DNA from: Nocardioidaceae bacterium
GTDB taxonomy: Bacteria; Actinomycetota; Actinomycetes; Propionibacteriales; Nocardioidaceae
NCBI GenBank assembly: GCA_025934895.1
Contig: JAICWH010000022.1
Span: forward strand, 1-35,716
Direction of reading: 5' to 3'
Length of the DNA stretch: 35,716 nt
This document shows positions 1-6,804 of the stretch, one piece after another. The first letter of the stretch is position 1. Each line of letters opens with the position of its first letter. The position numbers were made by a program, and so were the translations under genes. The notes beneath the pieces are model-generated. The model worked only from the letters and a program-made list of their open reading frames with translations, made no database searches and was not told where the DNA came from.

Positions 1-980
1 CCGGTCATCGCGAGGTCCTCCGTGCGGGCTTCCATGGCCTGCTGGTAGAGGCGTCCGGCGCGGTACGACGAGCGCACCAGTGGCCCGGACAGCACGCCGG
101 CGAAGCCGATCTCGGTGGCCTCGTCCTGGAGCTCGACGAACTCCTCCGGCCGGACCCACCGCTCGACCGGATGGTGTCGCAGGGAGGGCCGCAGGTACTG
201 GGTGATGGTGACCAGCTCGCAGCCGGCCACGTGCAGGTCGACCAGCGCCTGGGAGACCTCCTCGCGGGTCTCCCCCATCCCCAGGATCAGGTTCGACTTG
301 GTGACCAGGCCGAACTCGCGGGCCGCAGTCAGCACGCCGAGCGACCGGTCGTAACGGAACGCCGGCCGGATCCGCTTGAAGATCCGGGGCACCGTCTCCA
401 CGTTGTGCGCCAGCACCTCGGGGCGGGACTCGAACACCTCGCCCAGCAGGTCCGGCTCCCCGTTGAAGTCGGGGATCAGGTTCTCCACGCCGGTCCCCGG
501 GTTCAGCTCGTGGATCGCCCGCACCGTCTCCGCGTAGAGCCAGGCGCCGCCGTCGGGCAGGTCGTCGCGGGCCACCCCGGTGATCGTGGCGTAGCGCAGC
601 GCCATCGTCCGCACGCTCTCGGCCACCCGCCGCGGCTCGTCACGGTCCAGCGGCTCGGGCCGGCCGGTGTCGATCTGGCAGAAGTCGCAGCGCCGGGTGC
701 ACTGGTCACCTCCGATCAGGAACGTCGCCTCCCGGTCCTCCCAGCACTCGAAGATGTTCGGGCAGCCCGCCTCCTGGCACACCGTGTGCAGCCCCTCGGA
801 CTTCACCAGCCCCTGCAGCTCGCGATACTGCGGCCCCATCCTCGCCCGGGTCTTGATCCACTCCGGCTTCTTCTCGATCGGCGTCGCAGCGTTGCGAACC
901 TCCAGACGGAGCAGCCTGCGGCCCTCCGGAGCCGGCGCCGACGGCGCGCTCGACGAGGGCTGGGTGGGGGCTTGAGTCAC
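1..980 (-). CDS. lipA: Lipoyl synthase LipA (3' end cut by window edge)
   Basis: Radical-SAM enzyme that inserts two sulfurs into protein-bound octanoyl groups to make lipoyl cofactor for 2-oxoacid dehydrogenases and the glycine cleavage system, in the cytosol. About 326 residues are visible. The auxiliary cluster cysteines C68, C73 and C79 lie in [13 protein letters not shown], and the radical-SAM triad C94-x3-C98-x2-C101 lies in CTRRCDFC. The visible end, near [15 protein letters not shown], is close to the usual LipA C-terminus, so only a few codons are probably missing. The GTG start at 980 is preceded by a TAGAGT box 7 nt upstream, which suggests a leaderless mRNA. lipB lies just upstream on the same strand, so octanoyl transfer and sulfur insertion are encoded together. 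Identity is very secure; only the C-terminal end is unknown. Confidence 0.96.
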   Translation of the reverse strand, partial: MTQAPTQPSSSAPSAPAPEGRRLLRLEVRNAATPIEKKPEWIKTRARMGPQYRELQGLVKSEGLHTVCQEAGCPNIFECWEDREATFLIGGDQCTRRCDFCQIDTGRPEPLDRDEPRRVAESVRTMALRYATITGVARDDLPDGGAWLYAETVRAIHELNPGTGVENLIPDFNGEPDLLGEVFESRPEVLAHNVETVPRIFKRIRPAFRYDRSLGVLTAAREFGLVTKSNLILGMGETREEVSQALVDLHVAGCELVTITQYLRPSLRHHPVERWVRPEEFVELQDEATEIGFAGVLSGPLVRSSYRAGRLYQQAMEARTEDLAMT

Positions 981-987
981 GGGGGCC

Positions 988-993
988 ACTCTA
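988..993 (-). promoter_or_regulatory. Putative -10 box of lipA
   Basis: TAGAGT (minus strand) ends 7 nt before the GTG at 980, the spacing expected if transcription begins at the start codon. No recognisable -35 hexamer is seen. Inferred from the TANNNT pattern shared by many starts in this window. Confidence 0.5.
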
Positions 994-1030
994 CGCGGCG
1001 GCCCAGGGACGGCCCAACCGGTTGGGAGGC

Positions 1031-1759
1031 TCAGCGCGACGGTGTGACAAGGGTGATCCGGCGGCCGGGGTCGGGTTTGGCGGGGTAGTCCGGCGTCCTG
1101 TCGTAGGGCTCCCACGCGAGCAGCTCTCGCAGATGTCGTTCGGCGACCGGGGCCACCTCCTCGACCGTCACGTCGCGGCCCAGCTCGGCCGACAGACTGG
1201 TCACCCCGGCGTCAGTGATGCCGCAGGGCACGAAGCGGTCGTACCACGCGAGGTCGACGTCGCAGTTGAGCGCGAACCCGTGCATCGTCACCCCGTGGCT
1301 GACCCGGATCCCGATGGCTGCCACCTTGCGCTCGGGACGGCCGCCCGGGCGACCGTCCTCGGGGACCCAGACGCCGGTTCGCCCCGGCACGCGCGCGGTG
1401 GCCACGCCGAGCTCCGAGCAGATGTGGATCAGGGCCTCCTCCAGGCGCCGGACGTAGTCGACGACGTAGACGTGGCCGGGCAGCCGCACGACCGGGTAGC
1501 CGACCAGCTGGCCAGGGCCGTGGAAGGTGATCTTGCCGCCGCGGTCCACGTCGATCACCGGCACGTCGTCGTCGACGGGTCGCTCGTGCGGTTCCGTGCG
1601 CTTGCCGGCGGTGAAGACGGGCGGGTGCTCGACCATCAGCACGGTGTCCTCGCCGCCGGCCAGGACAGCCGCGTGCACCTCCCGCTGCAGGTCCCACGCG
1701 GCGACGTACTCGACGGCCGACCGGCCGAAGCCCAGGGTCCGGAAGCTCAGGTCAGCCAC
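1031..1759 (-). CDS. lipB: Octanoyltransferase LipB
   Basis: Transfers octanoate from acyl carrier protein to lipoyl-dependent domains, the step before LipA. From the GTG at 1759 the product is 242 residues, a normal LipB length. Visible family motifs are [12 protein letters not shown], the [18 protein letters not shown] block, and [21 protein letters not shown] with the catalytic lysine of the KVAAIG stretch; the conserved catalytic cysteine is in FVPCGI. A longer reading from a GTG at 1822 would add 21 poorly conserved residues. I prefer 1759 because conserved sequence begins directly after it and a TAGGCT box lies 7 nt upstream. The gene is 50 nt upstream of lipA on the same strand. Confidence 0.94.
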   Translation of the reverse strand: MADLSFRTLGFGRSAVEYVAAWDLQREVHAAVLAGGEDTVLMVEHPPVFTAGKRTEPHERPVDDDVPVIDVDRGGKITFHGPGQLVGYPVVRLPGHVYVVDYVRRLEEALIHICSELGVATARVPGRTGVWVPEDGRPGGRPERKVAAIGIRVSHGVTMHGFALNCDVDLAWYDRFVPCGITDAGVTSLSAELGRDVTVEEVAPVAERHLRELLAWEPYDRTPDYPAKPDPGRRITLVTPSR

Positions 1760-1766
1760 GCCGACG

Positions 1767-1772
1767 AGCCTA
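1767..1772 (-). promoter_or_regulatory. Putative -10 box of lipB
   Basis: TAGGCT (minus strand) ends 7 nt before the GTG at 1759 and supports both that start and a leaderless transcript. Inference from spacing only. Confidence 0.45.
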
Positions 1773-1853
1773 CGCCGAGGTCCTGAGTCGCCCGGTGGCC
1801 GGTGCCCCTGCCCCTCGGTCACCCTGCGGCCTGCCCTCCGTGGCGCAAACGTC

Positions 1854-1886
1854 CTACGCTCGGCTTAGGTCACGTACGCAGCGTAG
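1854..1886. promoter_or_regulatory. Inverted repeat in acyl-CoA dehydrogenase promoter region
   Basis: CTACGCT (1854-1860) and AGCGTAG (1880-1886) form a 7-bp dyad with a 19-nt spacer, 20 nt before the start of the dehydrogenase at 1906. The left arm overlaps TACGCT, a candidate -10 box. The position suits an operator for a TetR-type regulator of fatty-acid genes, but no regulator is identified and the dyad could be chance. Confidence 0.35.
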
Positions 1887-1905
1887 TAGGCGAAGGAGCC
1901 ACCCC

Positions 1906-3087
1906 ATGTCGATGTCGTCGTTCGAGCTGTCCTCGGAGCACGAGACCTTCCGCAAGAGCGTCCGGGAGTTCGCGCTCGCCGAGATCGCGCCGCACGCCGC
2001 TCGGTGGGACAAGGAGCACCACTTCCCGACCGACGTGGTGGCGCAGATGGGCGAGCTCGGGCTGATGGGCCTGAACGCTCCCGAGGAGTACGGCGGGATG
2101 GGCGACGACGGCGACTTCACCTCGCTCTGCGTGGCGATCGAGGAGATCGGCCGCGTCGACCAGTCCATGGGCATCACCCTGGAGGCGGCCGTGGGGCTGG
2201 GGATCAACCCGATCCTGACCTTCGGGACCGAGGACCAGAAGCGTCGGTGGCTACCCGACCTGGTCGCGGGGCGCTCGCTCGCCGGCTTCGGGCTCACCGA
2301 GCCGGGCGCCGGGTCCGACGCGGGCGCCACCCGCACCAAGGCGGATCTGGTCGACGGACAGTGGATCGTGAACGGCGCCAAGCAGTTCATCACCAACTCC
2401 GGGTCCTCGATCACCTCGCTGGTGACGGTGACCGCCCGCACCGGCACGAAGGACGACGGTCGCGCCGAGGTGAGCACGATCATCGTCCCCTCGGGCACAC
2501 CCGGCTTCACCGCCGAGCCGGCCTACGACAAGCTCGGCTGGCACGCCTCCGACACGCACCCGCTGACCTTCGTCGACGCCTGCGTGCCGGAGGACCATCT
2601 GCTCGGCCAGCGCGGCCGCGGCTTCGCCCAGTTCCTCGCCACCCTGGACGACGGCCGGGTGGCCATCGCCGCCCTGGCGGTCGGCTGCGTCCAGGCCTGC
2701 CTGGACATGTCGGTCGAGTACGCCGGCCAGCGGACCACCTTCGGCAGGCCGATCGGGGCCAAGCAGGGGGTGGCCTTCCAGGTCGCCGACCTCGAGGTGA
2801 TGCTGGAGGCGTCACGGATGCTGACCTACAAGGCGGCTGCGATGAAGGACGCCGGGCGCCCGATGAAGGAGTTCAAGCAGGCAGCCGCGATCGCGAAGCT
2901 CTACGCCACGGAGTCGGCGGTGAGCGCGACCCGGATCGCCACCCAGATCTTCGGTGGCTACGGCTTCATGGAGGAATACCCGGTGACGCGGTTCTACCGT
3001 GACGCCAAGGTGCTCGAGATCGGCGAGGGCACCTCCGAGGTGCAGCGGATGCTGATCGCCAGGGGGCGCGGGCTCCCGGTGGAGTGA
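1906..3087 (+). CDS. Acyl-CoA dehydrogenase
   Basis: FAD enzyme that makes the alpha,beta double bond in an acyl-CoA during beta-oxidation or branched-chain amino acid breakdown. The product is 393 residues, typical for the family. The substrate-binding signature GFGLTEPGAGSDAGATRTK is near residues 124-142. The C-terminal signature FGGYGFMEEYPVTRFYRDAK is followed by EIGEGTSE, which holds the catalytic glutamate of the short/medium-chain class. The ATG at 1906 is chosen because AAGGAG (1893-1898) stands 7 nt before it; an upstream in-frame extension to 1795 is not conserved. The gene stands alone, divergent from lipB and convergent with maf. Chain-length specificity cannot be read from sequence. 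Confidence 0.93.
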   Translation: MSMSSFELSSEHETFRKSVREFALAEIAPHAARWDKEHHFPTDVVAQMGELGLMGLNAPEEYGGMGDDGDFTSLCVAIEEIGRVDQSMGITLEAAVGLGINPILTFGTEDQKRRWLPDLVAGRSLAGFGLTEPGAGSDAGATRTKADLVDGQWIVNGAKQFITNSGSSITSLVTVTARTGTKDDGRAEVSTIIVPSGTPGFTAEPAYDKLGWHASDTHPLTFVDACVPEDHLLGQRGRGFAQFLATLDDGRVAIAALAVGCVQACLDMSVEYAGQRTTFGRPIGAKQGVAFQVADLEVMLEASRMLTYKAAAMKDAGRPMKEFKQAAAIAKLYATESAVSATRIATQIFGGYGFMEEYPVTRFYRDAKVLEIGEGTSEVQRMLIARGRGLPVE

Positions 3088-3157
3088 GGCCCGGGGGCAG
3101 CAGCGAACGCGGCGCCGGAGTGCCGGTCCGGAATAACGACCAAGGTCTCGACGCTGG

Positions 3158-3271
3158 GTGGGGATGGGCCGCGGACTGTCGCGTTTGCTCGGTGAGGCCG
3201 CGAAGATCCTCACCGTGGGTGGCGTGGCGTCCCTGGTGTCGTTGGTGATCTTCAACGGGCTGGTTCCGGGC
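3158..3271 (+). pseudogene. GtrA-family membrane protein, N-terminal remnant
   Basis: From GTG 3158 about 37 residues read like the start of a GtrA-type flippase: a short basic lead, then the first membrane segment AKILTVGGVASLVSLVIFNG. After roughly position 3271 the frame becomes Pro/Arg-rich, with no further membrane segments, whereas GtrA proteins have about four in 120-150 residues. The fragment overlaps the 3' end of maf on the opposite strand, which fits a deletion that removed the rest of the gene. Mycobacteria carry a GtrA gene (Rv3277) in this same syntenic block. A tiny functional one-helix protein is possible but less likely. The match is to a recalled family pattern, not an alignment. 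Confidence 0.5.
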
Positions 3272-3980
3272 CCTGCGCCGGTTCGTCATCCTCAGCCCCT
3301 CCGGCCTCGAGCGCCGGGCCCTGGCTGCTGCGCAACGTCGCTGACCCTCCCGCTCCGGTGGAGCGCGGCCACAGGCGGTGCCAGGCCACCCCCAGCTCGG
3401 CGAACATCTCCCGCAGCACAGGGAGGCTGAGGCCCACGACGTTGTGATGGTCGCCCTCGACGCCGGTCACATAGGGCCCCCCGAGGCCGTCGACGGTGAA
3501 GGCGCCGGCCACCTCGAGCGGCTCGCCGGTCGCGACGTAGGCCTCGATCTCCTCGTCGGCGAGCTCCGCGAAGTGCACGGTGGTCTCCACCGCACGCTCC
3601 ACCGCGGTGCCGGACCCCAGCTCGACGAGGCAGTGACCGGTGTGCAGCACCCCGGAGCCGCCGCGCATCCGCTGCCACCGGCGTACGGCGTCCGCAGCGT
3701 CGGCCGGCCTGCCGAGGATCTCACCGTCGAAGGCCAGCACCGAGTCGCAGCCGAGCACCCAGACCCGCAGCGGTGGCTCCTCCGGCCCCGGGTCGGCGCC
3801 CAGCTTCTCAACCACGGCGTGCGCCTTGCGGGCGGCCAGCCGGGACACGAGGAGGGCCGGGTCGCTCTCCCGGACCAGCGACTCGTCGACCCCGGAGACG
3901 ACGACGTCGGGGTGGATGCCGGCTGCTCGTAGGGTCGCCAGCCGGGCGGGGGACGCGGAGGCCAGCACGACACGGCTCAC
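3252..3980 (-). CDS. maf: Maf-family nucleoside triphosphate pyrophosphatase
   Basis: Hydrolyses non-canonical or modified NTPs to the monophosphate; family members are linked to house-cleaning and septum control. The product is 242 residues. The N-terminal VVLASASPARLATLRAAGI holds the SxSPRR-like substrate loop, GCDSVLAFDGEILGRPA carries the conserved acidic site, and GGSGVLHTGHCLV and EVAGAFTVDGLGG follow in the usual order. Recognisable Maf sequence ends near WHRLWP; the last 37 or so residues are low-complexity and run antisense into the GtrA remnant, so the C-terminus was probably extended by a deletion. The GTG start at 3980 has TAGGGT 8 nt upstream. In related actinobacteria maf follows accE; here a cassette separates them. 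Confidence 0.9.
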   Translation of the reverse strand: MSRVVLASASPARLATLRAAGIHPDVVVSGVDESLVRESDPALLVSRLAARKAHAVVEKLGADPGPEEPPLRVWVLGCDSVLAFDGEILGRPADAADAVRRWQRMRGGSGVLHTGHCLVELGSGTAVERAVETTVHFAELADEEIEAYVATGEPLEVAGAFTVDGLGGPYVTGVEGDHHNVVGLSLPVLREMFAELGVAWHRLWPRSTGAGGSATLRSSQGPALEAGGAEDDEPAQGPEPAR

Positions 3981-3988
3981 GCGGCGAG

Positions 3989-3994
3989 ACCCTA
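3989..3994 (-). promoter_or_regulatory. Putative -10 box of maf
   Basis: TAGGGT (minus strand) ends 8 nt before the GTG at 3980. Consistent with leaderless transcription of maf, divergent from the methyltransferase promoter in the same 88-nt gap. Confidence 0.45.
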
Positions 3995-4056
3995 CTGTGC
4001 GTACCGGAGCCGGGGCGCGATCGGCCGGAAAGTCGGGGCTCGCACGGTCGCCGGGT

Positions 4057-4062
4057 TAAGGT
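4057..4062 (+). promoter_or_regulatory. Putative -10 box of the methyltransferase cassette
   Basis: TAAGGT ends 6 nt before the GTG at 4069. It probably drives the four-gene cassette 4069-8966, whose later genes overlap the one before. Confidence 0.5.
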
Positions 4063-4068
4063 CCCTGG

Positions 4069-4836
4069 GTGAGCACTGTGAACCACGGCGGGTCGGCGTC
4101 GATCGCGGCGCCGGAGTACTGGTGGTACCGCGCGCGCGCCGACCTGCTGCAGACCGCCCTCGGCGGCTACGTCGGCGACGCCGCACGGGTGCTCGACGTC
4201 GGGAGTGCCGACGGCCCGAGCGTGGGGTGGCTGCACGGCACCGGACGGCACACCGCTCTCGACATCGACCCACGCGGCCTGGGACCCGGAGGGGTCTGCG
4301 GCTCGGCCCTGCGGCTGCCGTTCGCGAGCGGCTGCTTCGACGTCGTGGCTGCCTTCGACGTCCTCGAGCACTGCGAGCCGGAGGCCGTCGCCCTGGCCGA
4401 GCTGTCGCGGGTCCTCGCCCCGGGCGGGCGGCTGCTCCTGTCTGTGCCGGCCTACCGCTGGGCCTGGAGCGACTTCGACCAGCAGAACGGTCACCACCGG
4501 CGCTACACCCGCAGGCGGGCCGCCGCGGCGGTCCGGTCGGCCGGGCTGCAGGTCGAGCGGACGACGTACGCGTTCACCTCCGTGTTCCCCTTCTTCGCCG
4601 CGGAGCGGCTCCTGCGCAAGGCCCGCGACCGGGTTTGGCGGCGAGGGGCGAGGGCACCGGCCGACATCGTGAGTCTTCCCGAGGTGCCCGCACTGCTCGA
4701 GAGGGTTCTGGTCACACTCACGGAGCTGGACCGGAGCCTGCTGAGGTCGCGCGACCTGCCGTTCGGGTCCTCGGTGCTGCTGGCCGCCTGCAAGCCGGCC
4801 TCCCACGCCCTCAGGGGAGGGGCCGATGGCCGGTGA
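4069..4836 (+). CDS. Class I SAM-dependent methyltransferase
   Basis: Predicted small-molecule or sugar/lipid methyltransferase of the Methyltransf_11 type, 255 residues. Motif I is VLDVGSADG near residues 41-49, an acidic TALDID end of strand 2 follows, and FDVVAAFDVLEHC with VLAPGGRLLLSVPAY are the later core motifs. The pattern (EYWWYRARADLLQ lead, HHRRYTRR after the core) is common in methyltransferases next to polyprenyl-phosphate glycosyltransferases. It is the first gene of a run with overlapping junctions: the next gene starts 11 nt before its stop. The substrate is not visible; a cell-surface glycan or lipid-linked sugar is inferred from context only. Confidence 0.87.
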   Translation: MSTVNHGGSASIAAPEYWWYRARADLLQTALGGYVGDAARVLDVGSADGPSVGWLHGTGRHTALDIDPRGLGPGGVCGSALRLPFASGCFDVVAAFDVLEHCEPEAVALAELSRVLAPGGRLLLSVPAYRWAWSDFDQQNGHHRRYTRRRAAAAVRSAGLQVERTTYAFTSVFPFFAAERLLRKARDRVWRRGARAPADIVSLPEVPALLERVLVTLTELDRSLLRSRDLPFGSSVLLAACKPASHALRGGADGR

Positions 4837-5845
4837 ACCGGAGCAGCCGGCCCCCGCACCCCACCTCATCTCCGTGGTGGTCCCGGTGTACGCCGGTGAG
4901 CTGACCCTCCCGATGCTGCTCAAGGAGATCCTCGTGCTGACCCAAGAGTTCAGCACGTCGGCGGGCCACCTCGCCAAGATCGTCGAGGTGGTCCTGGTGC
5001 ACGACCACGGGCCGGACGACTCGGCGCGGGTGATCCGCGAGCTGGCGGCCGAGCACCCCGTCGTACGCCCGGTCTGGTTGAGCCGCAACTACGGCCAGCA
5101 CGCGGCCACGCTCGCCGGGATGGCGTCCGCGGGTGGCGAGTGGATCGTCACACTCGACGAGGACGGGCAGCACGACCCCGCCGACATCCCGGCCCTCTTG
5201 GACCGGGCGATGGAGCAGCAGGCCGGCGTCGTCTACGCCCGGCCGGTCAACGGCCGCCAGCACGGCTGGTTCCGCAACGCCGCCTCGTCTGCCTCCAAGC
5301 GGCTCGTCGACCTGCTGGTGGCCGAGGGGAACGTCCGTGCCTATCACAGCTACCGGCTGATGCTCGGCGAGGTCGGGCGGGGCGTCGCGGCGTACGCCGG
5401 TGTCGGGGTCTACCTCGACGTCGCGCTGGGTTGGGTGGCGGGCACCGCCGCGACCTGCCCGGTGACGCTGCGCGCCGAAGGCACCAGGCCCTCGGGCTAC
5501 CGGCTGAGCACCCTCCTCTCGCACTTCTGGCGGCTCGTGCTCACCAGCGGCACCCGGCTGCTGCGGTTGGTCGCCGTCCTCGGCGCCGTGCTGGCGCTCC
5601 TGGGTCTCGCCTTCGCGGTCTTCCTGGTCCTCAACAAGCTGTTCGGAGGCGCGATCCAGCCCGGGTGGACCTCGGTGATGGTCGTGGTGCTCGTCGGCAC
5701 CGGCGCCATGATGCTGACCCTCGGGATCATGGCCGAGTACCTCGGCGTCGCCGTCGACATGGCGATGGGCAAGCCGCTGTACCTGATCTCCGCCGACCCG
5801 CTCGCCGGTCCGCTCGGACGCCCACCTGCCGGACGGCGCCGATGA
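4826..5845 (+). CDS. GtrB/DPM1-like membrane glycosyltransferase (GT2)
   Basis: Predicted to load a sugar from an NDP-sugar onto polyprenyl phosphate at the inner face of the membrane. The GT-A domain occupies about residues 14-240, with ISVVVPVYAGE at the start, a WLSRNYGQHAATLAGM block and the metal-binding LDEDGQHDPADIPALL. Two C-terminal hydrophobic segments (about 246-272 and 283-307) give the GtrB topology. Length is 339 residues. It overlaps the methyltransferase by 11 nt and the epimerase by 4 nt. With the YfhO-like protein downstream and the GtrA remnant beyond maf, it recalls a three-part GtrA/GtrB/Gtr glycan-modifying system. The sugar is unknown. Confidence 0.9.
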   Translation: MAGEPEQPAPAPHLISVVVPVYAGELTLPMLLKEILVLTQEFSTSAGHLAKIVEVVLVHDHGPDDSARVIRELAAEHPVVRPVWLSRNYGQHAATLAGMASAGGEWIVTLDEDGQHDPADIPALLDRAMEQQAGVVYARPVNGRQHGWFRNAASSASKRLVDLLVAEGNVRAYHSYRLMLGEVGRGVAAYAGVGVYLDVALGWVAGTAATCPVTLRAEGTRPSGYRLSTLLSHFWRLVLTSGTRLLRLVAVLGAVLALLGLAFAVFLVLNKLFGGAIQPGWTSVMVVVLVGTGAMMLTLGIMAEYLGVAVDMAMGKPLYLISADPLAGPLGRPPAGRRR

Positions 5846-6804
5846 GCACGCCAGCGGGACCCCCGACCTGGGTGCTGGGCGCACGCGGCCTGCTCGGCAG
5901 CCACGTCGTCGCCTCGCTGCGTCGCCAGCCGGGTGCGGTGCTCACCACCCCGGTGCCCTGGGGCGCCGGGGCGCGCACCCGCGCAGCCCTCACCGACGGA
6001 GTACGGCGGCTGGAGGCGGCGGCCCGCGGGGGACCCTGGCAGGTCGCCTGGTGCGCGGGTGCCGGGGTGGTGGCGACCACGGCGGAGGCCATGGAGGAGG
6101 AGCAGGCATCGCTGCAGTGGCTGCTCCAGGAGATCGCGGACCGGCCACCGCTGGCCGGCCGCGGCTCGATGTTCCTGGCGTCGTCGGCCGGCGGCGTCTA
6201 CGCCGGCTCCCCCCAGCCCCCGCCCTTCACCGAGACGTCCACCACGGGCGCCCTGGTCGCCTACGGTCGGGCCAAGCTGGACATGGAGGAGGAGGTCGCG
6301 CGGTTCGCCGACGCGACGGGTACAGCGGCGCTCGTCGGTCGGATCGCCAACCTCTACGGCCCGGGCCAGAACCTCAGCAAGCCCCAGGGCCTGGTCTCGC
6401 AGCTCAGCCGGGCCCACCTGACCGGGCAGCCGGTCCCGATCTACGTGTCGCTGGACACGATGCGGGACTACGTCTACGCCGCGGACGTCGGTGACCTCGT
6501 CGCGACGGGCCTGCACGCGTTGCGGTCCCGGGTGGCGCGCCAGCCGACCGCCGTCGTGGTCAAGGTGATCGCCACCGGAGCCAGCCTGACCATCGGGTCG
6601 CTGATCGCCCACTCGACCCGGCACCACCGGGCCCGCCCGCGGGTCCTCGTCAAGGCGCCCGACGAGCGGTCGGGACAGATCCGGGACCTGCGGCTGCGCT
6701 CGGAGGTGTGGCCCGCGCTCGACAGCCATCTGCGCACCCCGCTGCTGGTGGGGATGGCCCGCACCGCCGCGGACGTGGCTGCCCAGCTCAGGTCGAGTCG
6801 GTGA
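5842..6804 (+). CDS. NAD-dependent epimerase/dehydratase (extended SDR)
   Basis: Short-chain dehydrogenase fold acting on nucleotide sugars; 320 residues from the ATG at 5842, which overlaps the preceding stop (ATGA). The Rossmann glycine motif GARGLLGSH is at residues 11-19. The strand preceding the catalytic site is MFLASSAGGVYAG with the catalytic Ser, and YGRAKLDME supplies the YxxxK pair. RIANLYGPGQNLSKPQG and TMRDYVYAADVGD are typical later epimerase motifs. It likely prepares or modifies the sugar used by the neighbouring glycosyltransferase. The reaction (4-epimerase, dehydratase or reductase) cannot be chosen from sequence. Confidence 0.87.
   Translation: MSTPAGPPTWVLGARGLLGSHVVASLRRQPGAVLTTPVPWGAGARTRAALTDGVRRLEAAARGGPWQVAWCAGAGVVATTAEAMEEEQASLQWLLQEIADRPPLAGRGSMFLASSAGGVYAGSPQPPPFTETSTTGALVAYGRAKLDMEEEVARFADATGTAALVGRIANLYGPGQNLSKPQGLVSQLSRAHLTGQPVPIYVSLDTMRDYVYAADVGDLVATGLHALRSRVARQPTAVVVKVIATGASLTIGSLIAHSTRHHRARPRVLVKAPDERSGQIRDLRLRSEVWPALDSHLRTPLLVGMARTAADVAAQLRSSR

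Noticed and set aside
1795-1905. N-terminal extension of the acyl-CoA dehydrogenase
   Set aside because: It lacks family similarity, covers the promoter region, and a good ribosome site precedes the ATG at 1906.
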